DNA of 64,000 nucleotides from Ferruginibacter sp. (GTDB lineage Bacteria > Bacteroidota > Bacteroidia > Chitinophagales > Chitinophagaceae), in assembly GCA_017983695.1 (NCBI GenBank), contig JAGOAX010000005.1, positions 124,001-188,000 of the forward strand, given 5' to 3'. The notes beneath the pieces were generated by a model. It did no database searches. It worked only from the letters and a program-made list of their open reading frames with translations, and was not told the DNA's origin. Each line of letters opens with the position of its first letter. The stretch's first letter is position 1. Of this stretch, positions 60,655 through 64,000 are shown in pieces. Position numbers and translations under genes: made by a program.

Positions 60655-62253
60655 ATGAAAACGCTTACCCTTATTTTAACCCTGGTGTTTTTACACAGCA
60701 CCATAACAGCACAGCCCGGCGACTACAGTGGCCCTGCAAAAGTGCAGCTAAAATCTTTCTGGTCGCATATAGAAAAATTGAAAGCCGGCACCGGCACGCC
60801 CTCTTCTGTAAACAATGCAGAAAGAATGATACAGATGATTAAAGAAAAAGACCCTTCGTTTGATATTGCAAAGCTGGAAGCAGAAGTTAAACCCTGGAAA
60901 GATAAAGCTGCTAAGGAAAGCGGTGATGCCAAAGCAGCTAGTGCTAAACAAGAAGAAGAAAAAAAATATTTTAAAGATATCTGGCAACAGATGATCGGGG
61001 TTTACTCAACCGGAATTGATATTGAACCCGGTGTAACAGGAAAGAATTATTATGACCGGGTAAAAAAAATTGACCTGGCCACCTACCAGGAAAAGAAAAA
61101 AGCACTGGGTACAATTGACCCAAAAAGTTATGCAGGCCTGGTAGAAGAAAAACTGGCCGACTATGATGCCTATGTAAAAAGGGCCGACAGGTTTAAATGG
61201 AATGTAACCGCAGTAATACAGGCCAGCACCGGTGCAAAAAATCCGCAGGAAAAAATAGCCCTGCTGAATGAAGCTAAGTATGAGTGCATGGCAGTATTAA
61301 TGCTGTCGCCCAATAACGAGCCCTTTAAGAAAAAGCTGGAAGAAATAAATAAACAACTGGGCAATGCAGAAGGCGAATCGGCAAAATTTTTTACCAGCGA
61401 TTTTCATAAAGAGCATTTAAATAGTATTGTGTGGAGCACTAAACCGCTGGTAATTGGTAAAGAAAAAGACATGGCGGCGTTTATAAAAACAGGATTTAAA
61501 ACCGGCGAGGCAATTTTTGGTACGGCCTACCTGGGCATTAATGTAAAAGATGCCATGAATAGTAATGATGAACTCCGCATCAGGATAAGAGTGGATGGTG
61601 GTACTGCAGTTTGGGGCGGCGACCTGTCGAATATCATTTTGCCGCTTGCAGTGCAGGGCAAATCCTATATTCAATTTGCATTGTTACCCGATGCACAATG
61701 GTTTAAAGATAATTATGCACCATACATTGCTGCCGAAAACTGGACCTACTCGTATTTTATGGACGACCTGGTAAAGGCTGGAGATGTAAGCCACGAAATA
61801 ACCTGTGAGCTCATCTTCCCTACTTCAAAAATCGGCGACATAAAAAGTAAACTCGACCTTGACCTTAACGGCGGCGTAACAGCAATAAAAAGCCTTTCTA
61901 CCAAACTGCACGATGAATTAATGGCCAGCCGCCAGTTACCAAAAGCAGCCATGAGCAATGCCGGTTTAGAAAGCCAGATGGTTGCGGCCGCCAATAACCT
62001 GGGGTGGAACGATAAGTTTACCAAAGCCATCATTACTTCAGCCACATGGACTGTAAGAAAAAATGAATTAACAGGTGCAATCATCAACCGTACACTTGGT
62101 GCTGTTTGTATTACCAAGAGCAATGATGGCAAATGTTATACGCAGGAGTTTAGTTTTTCGCAGGACTATACCGGTGGTGGTAATTACAGCAGCACTGTAA
62201 AATACTATGGCTATGGTGGTAAGCGGGAAATTGGCTGCGATAAGATAAAGTAA
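60655..62253 (+). CDS. Hypothetical secreted protein, 532 aa
   Basis: Signal peptide ends near TITAQ. The N-terminal third is helical and charged (KSFWSHIEKLKAG; YQEKKKALGTIDPKS). The C-terminal part is beta-rich with the segments DELRIRIRVDGGTAVWGGDLS (read in pieces), FALLPDAQWFKDNYAPY and GGNYSSTVKYYGYGGKRE. No family was recognised. Upstream of the kelch-like gene by 60 bases on the same strand. Confidence 0.65.
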   Translation: MKTLTLILTLVFLHSTITAQPGDYSGPAKVQLKSFWSHIEKLKAGTGTPSSVNNAERMIQMIKEKDPSFDIAKLEAEVKPWKDKAAKESGDAKAASAKQEEEKKYFKDIWQQMIGVYSTGIDIEPGVTGKNYYDRVKKIDLATYQEKKKALGTIDPKSYAGLVEEKLADYDAYVKRADRFKWNVTAVIQASTGAKNPQEKIALLNEAKYECMAVLMLSPNNEPFKKKLEEINKQLGNAEGESAKFFTSDFHKEHLNSIVWSTKPLVIGKEKDMAAFIKTGFKTGEAIFGTAYLGINVKDAMNSNDELRIRIRVDGGTAVWGGDLSNIILPLAVQGKSYIQFALLPDAQWFKDNYAPYIAAENWTYSYFMDDLVKAGDVSHEITCELIFPTSKIGDIKSKLDLDLNGGVTAIKSLSTKLHDELMASRQLPKAAMSNAGLESQMVAAANNLGWNDKFTKAIITSATWTVRKNELTGAIINRTLGAVCITKSNDGKCYTQEFSFSQDYTGGGNYSSTVKYYGYGGKREIGCDKIK

Positions 62254-62313
62254 TCCAGGTCTGAAAAATAAATTCTTTACAAACAATAAAATCAAATCCT
62301 AAAAAAAACAAAA

Positions 62314-63291
62314 ATGAAAAAAACAACATTCGGTTGTATTGCTGCATTATCAGCAATACTTTTAGTAACATCATGTAAAAAAGATGATACGCCTGCACCT
62401 ACACCAACGGCAGCAGTAAGTTTTACAAAAACAACTACCAGCGGCAGCCAGTTTGCGCCACTGTTCGATCATCAGTCTGTAGTGTTTAACAACAAGCTTT
62501 GGGTTATTGGTGGCAGAAAAACAGACATACTTTATACCAATGAAATCTGGAGCAGTACAGATGGTGTATCGTGGGCACAAACAACAGTAAGCGGACCGGT
62601 TTTTAGTGTGCGGAGCGATCACCAGGTAGTTGCATTTAATAACAAGCTTTGGGTTATTGGTGGCTTAAGTAATGGTAATGCATTAAACGATATCTGGAAC
62701 AGTACCGATGGCACTACCTGGACACAGGTAACTGCTAATGCAGCTTTTAGTATCCGTTCGCTACATGATGTAGTTGTATTCAATAACAAATTATGGTTGA
62801 TAGGCGGCGATGGAATAGGTGGAACAAAAAATGATATCTGGAGCAGTGCAGACGGAATTACATGGGCACAGGAAACGGCTGTGGGTACACAGTTTAGTGC
62901 AAGGGCCGGCCACCAGCTTGTGGTTTTCAACAGCAAACTTTATGTTATTGGCGGCTATACTGCAACAGGATTTAAAAATGATGTGTGGAGCAGTACTGAT
63001 GGAAGAAGCTGGACGGAGGAAACTACCACAGGGTCTAAATTTGTACCGCTGTATTCACACCAGTCAATTGTATACAATAATACATTGTATGTAATGGGAG
63101 GAGTAGTTGGTTTTGTTACCACAGATGAAATATGGAGCAGCACCAACGGTAAAGACTGGACAAAACAAACCAATGCGTCTTTTGGCGCAAGAGGCGGCCA
63201 CCAGGCAATATTATTCAACAATAAAATTTGTGTTACCGGCGGGTTTGATGCGGCATCGGTTGTAAAAAACGATGTATGGTTTTCAAACTGA
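62314..63291 (+). CDS. Kelch-like beta-propeller lipoprotein
   Basis: 325 aa. Lipobox TSCKKDD. About six repeats of some 51 residues each carry the pattern FNNKLWVIGG....DIWSSTDG..W, as in kelch/galactose-oxidase propellers. Probably a periplasmic or cell-surface binding protein; no catalytic residues were identified. Confidence 0.85.
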   Translation: MKKTTFGCIAALSAILLVTSCKKDDTPAPTPTAAVSFTKTTTSGSQFAPLFDHQSVVFNNKLWVIGGRKTDILYTNEIWSSTDGVSWAQTTVSGPVFSVRSDHQVVAFNNKLWVIGGLSNGNALNDIWNSTDGTTWTQVTANAAFSIRSLHDVVVFNNKLWLIGGDGIGGTKNDIWSSADGITWAQETAVGTQFSARAGHQLVVFNSKLYVIGGYTATGFKNDVWSSTDGRSWTEETTTGSKFVPLYSHQSIVYNNTLYVMGGVVGFVTTDEIWSSTNGKDWTKQTNASFGARGGHQAILFNNKICVTGGFDAASVVKNDVWFSN

Positions 63292-63327
63292 TGAATAGTA
63301 AGCCTGGTAACAATAATTAAACCAACG

Positions 63328-63361
63328 CCCCGGTTACAGTAATGTTGTAACCGGGGTTTTT
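63328..63361 (+). terminator. Intrinsic terminator after the kelch-like gene
   Basis: Perfect 10-bp stem CCCCGGTTAC / GTAACCGGGG with a 9-nt loop followed by five T's, 36 bases after the stop. Confidence 0.8.
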
Positions 63362-63568
63362 CATTATTAAAATTTAAACGGGCAATTGCAATTTCCGTAA
63401 TCCAATTTATTACAGGTTAAGTTCCCCAATCTCCATTCTACGCAGTTAAAAGCACCATTCACTCTATTTGGGTTTAAAAAGCCACGGCAACCCCTACTTT
63501 TGTAGCTTAAAAAATATTTGCTCTTTTTTAAAACATTCTTTTCCCTTAGCCGTCTACAGTAAATATAC

Positions 63569-64000
63569 ATGGAAGAGGCACTTACGATAACAACACCAAT
63601 GGCTGCGGAACGCAACAGAAATATCACTGATACCATTAAGGCGGTAAGCAAGCGGCTGTTTGGTTTTATTAAACAACGGGTGGCCAGTACAGAAGATGCA
63701 GAAGATATCATGCAGGAAGTACTGTACCAGTTTGCCGGCAACACCCAACCTATTGAGCAGGCCAGCGCCTGGTTATACACGGTGGCCCGTAATAAAATTA
63801 CCGACAGCTACCGCAAACAAAAACTGCCCCTGGCCGATGATATATTAACCGGTGCCGAAATGGATGGCGACAATTTTGACTGGAAAGAGATCATGCTGCC
63901 CGGCGATAATAACCCCGAAACAGAATACCTGCGCAATCTTTTTTGGGAAGAGCTTAAAGCAGCATTGGACGAACTGCCCGAAGAACAGCGGACAGTTTTT
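63569..64000 (+). CDS. ECF sigma-70 family sigma factor (3' end outside window)
   Basis: Translated directly from the ATG at 63569: 144 residues are visible before the window ends. Region 2 is recognisable (LFGFIKQRVASTEDAEDIMQ, then EVLYQFAG and ASAWLYTVARNKITDSYRK), with the DAEDIMQEV core-binding helix. The start of region 4 is present as LKAALDELPEEQRTVF. It directs RNA polymerase to alternative promoters. A missing C-terminal recognition helix and an anti-sigma gene would lie to the right. Confidence 0.88.
   Translation, partial: MEEALTITTPMAAERNRNITDTIKAVSKRLFGFIKQRVASTEDAEDIMQEVLYQFAGNTQPIEQASAWLYTVARNKITDSYRKQKLPLADDILTGAEMDGDNFDWKEIMLPGDNNPETEYLRNLFWEELKAALDELPEEQRTVF

Overview
The window is AT-rich chromosomal DNA from a member of the Bacteroidota, most likely class Chitinophagia (Chitinophagaceae-like). 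The evidence is a PorT type IX secretion (T9SS) component, two proteins with T9SS C-terminal sorting domains, a DUF1501/DUF1800 pair, a GbsR-type regulator, TPR-containing histidine kinases, a TonB-dependent receptor, and repeated TAnnTTTG (-7) promoter boxes with no Shine-Dalgarno signals. The genus cannot be fixed from this sequence. No tRNA, rRNA, CRISPR array, prophage or transposase gene was recognised.

Layout. 1-7411: end of a TonB receptor, a PepSY membrane protein, a PAP2 phosphatase, small membrane proteins, a SemiSWEET transporter, an ABC exporter and a ComM/YifB ATPase. 7600-9530: a small accessory patch of four unrecognised genes. 9664-18811: MutS-like ATPase, dihydroorotase, an outer-membrane barrel, a DPP-IV-like peptidase, then the porT-ubiE / yihA cluster. 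18831-22353: a small lipoprotein, a YkuK-like protein, a possible small regulated transcript, CoA-binding and DCC proteins, and a GbsR regulator with two membrane proteins. 22596-27439: pyruvate dehydrogenase E2, dnaX and a GNAT-like protein. 27570-31610: a cytochrome-like lipoprotein facing a DUF1501-DUF1800 pair. 31782-35106: thiolase, pyrD and TerC. 35159-40078: a T9SS-exported beta-solenoid protein and a NarL-type two-component system. 40124-46483: rsmE, dnaB, pheT, a coiled-coil protein and zapA. 46502-55417: membrane, acyltransferase, CAP, DUF2911, TcdA, TatD and NHL-repeat genes. 55421-60383: a LytTR regulator with two tandem paralogous sensor kinases. 60655-64000: two secreted proteins and a truncated ECF sigma factor gene.

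Most genes are housekeeping or typical for the phylum. The most unusual signal is a set of dispersed repeats. REPIN-like inverted pairs of C/G-rich arms lie in intergenic DNA (19697-19835, 45372-45476, and a solo copy at 40945-40970). A 21-bp palindrome sits in frame inside two essential-type genes, rsmE and pheT. Phrases seen between genes here also appear in frame inside pyrD and rsmE. Together they suggest that short non-autonomous sequences insert into this genome and are tolerated inside conserved enzymes.

Other points to check are a possible operator-controlled small transcript at about 19843-20045, leaderless-type promoters at several genes, and a tandem kinase pair with near-identical catalytic halves and diverged sensor halves. 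Start codons were moved from the longest open frame where a signal peptide, promoter box, stop-start overlap or family N-terminus indicated a shorter protein.
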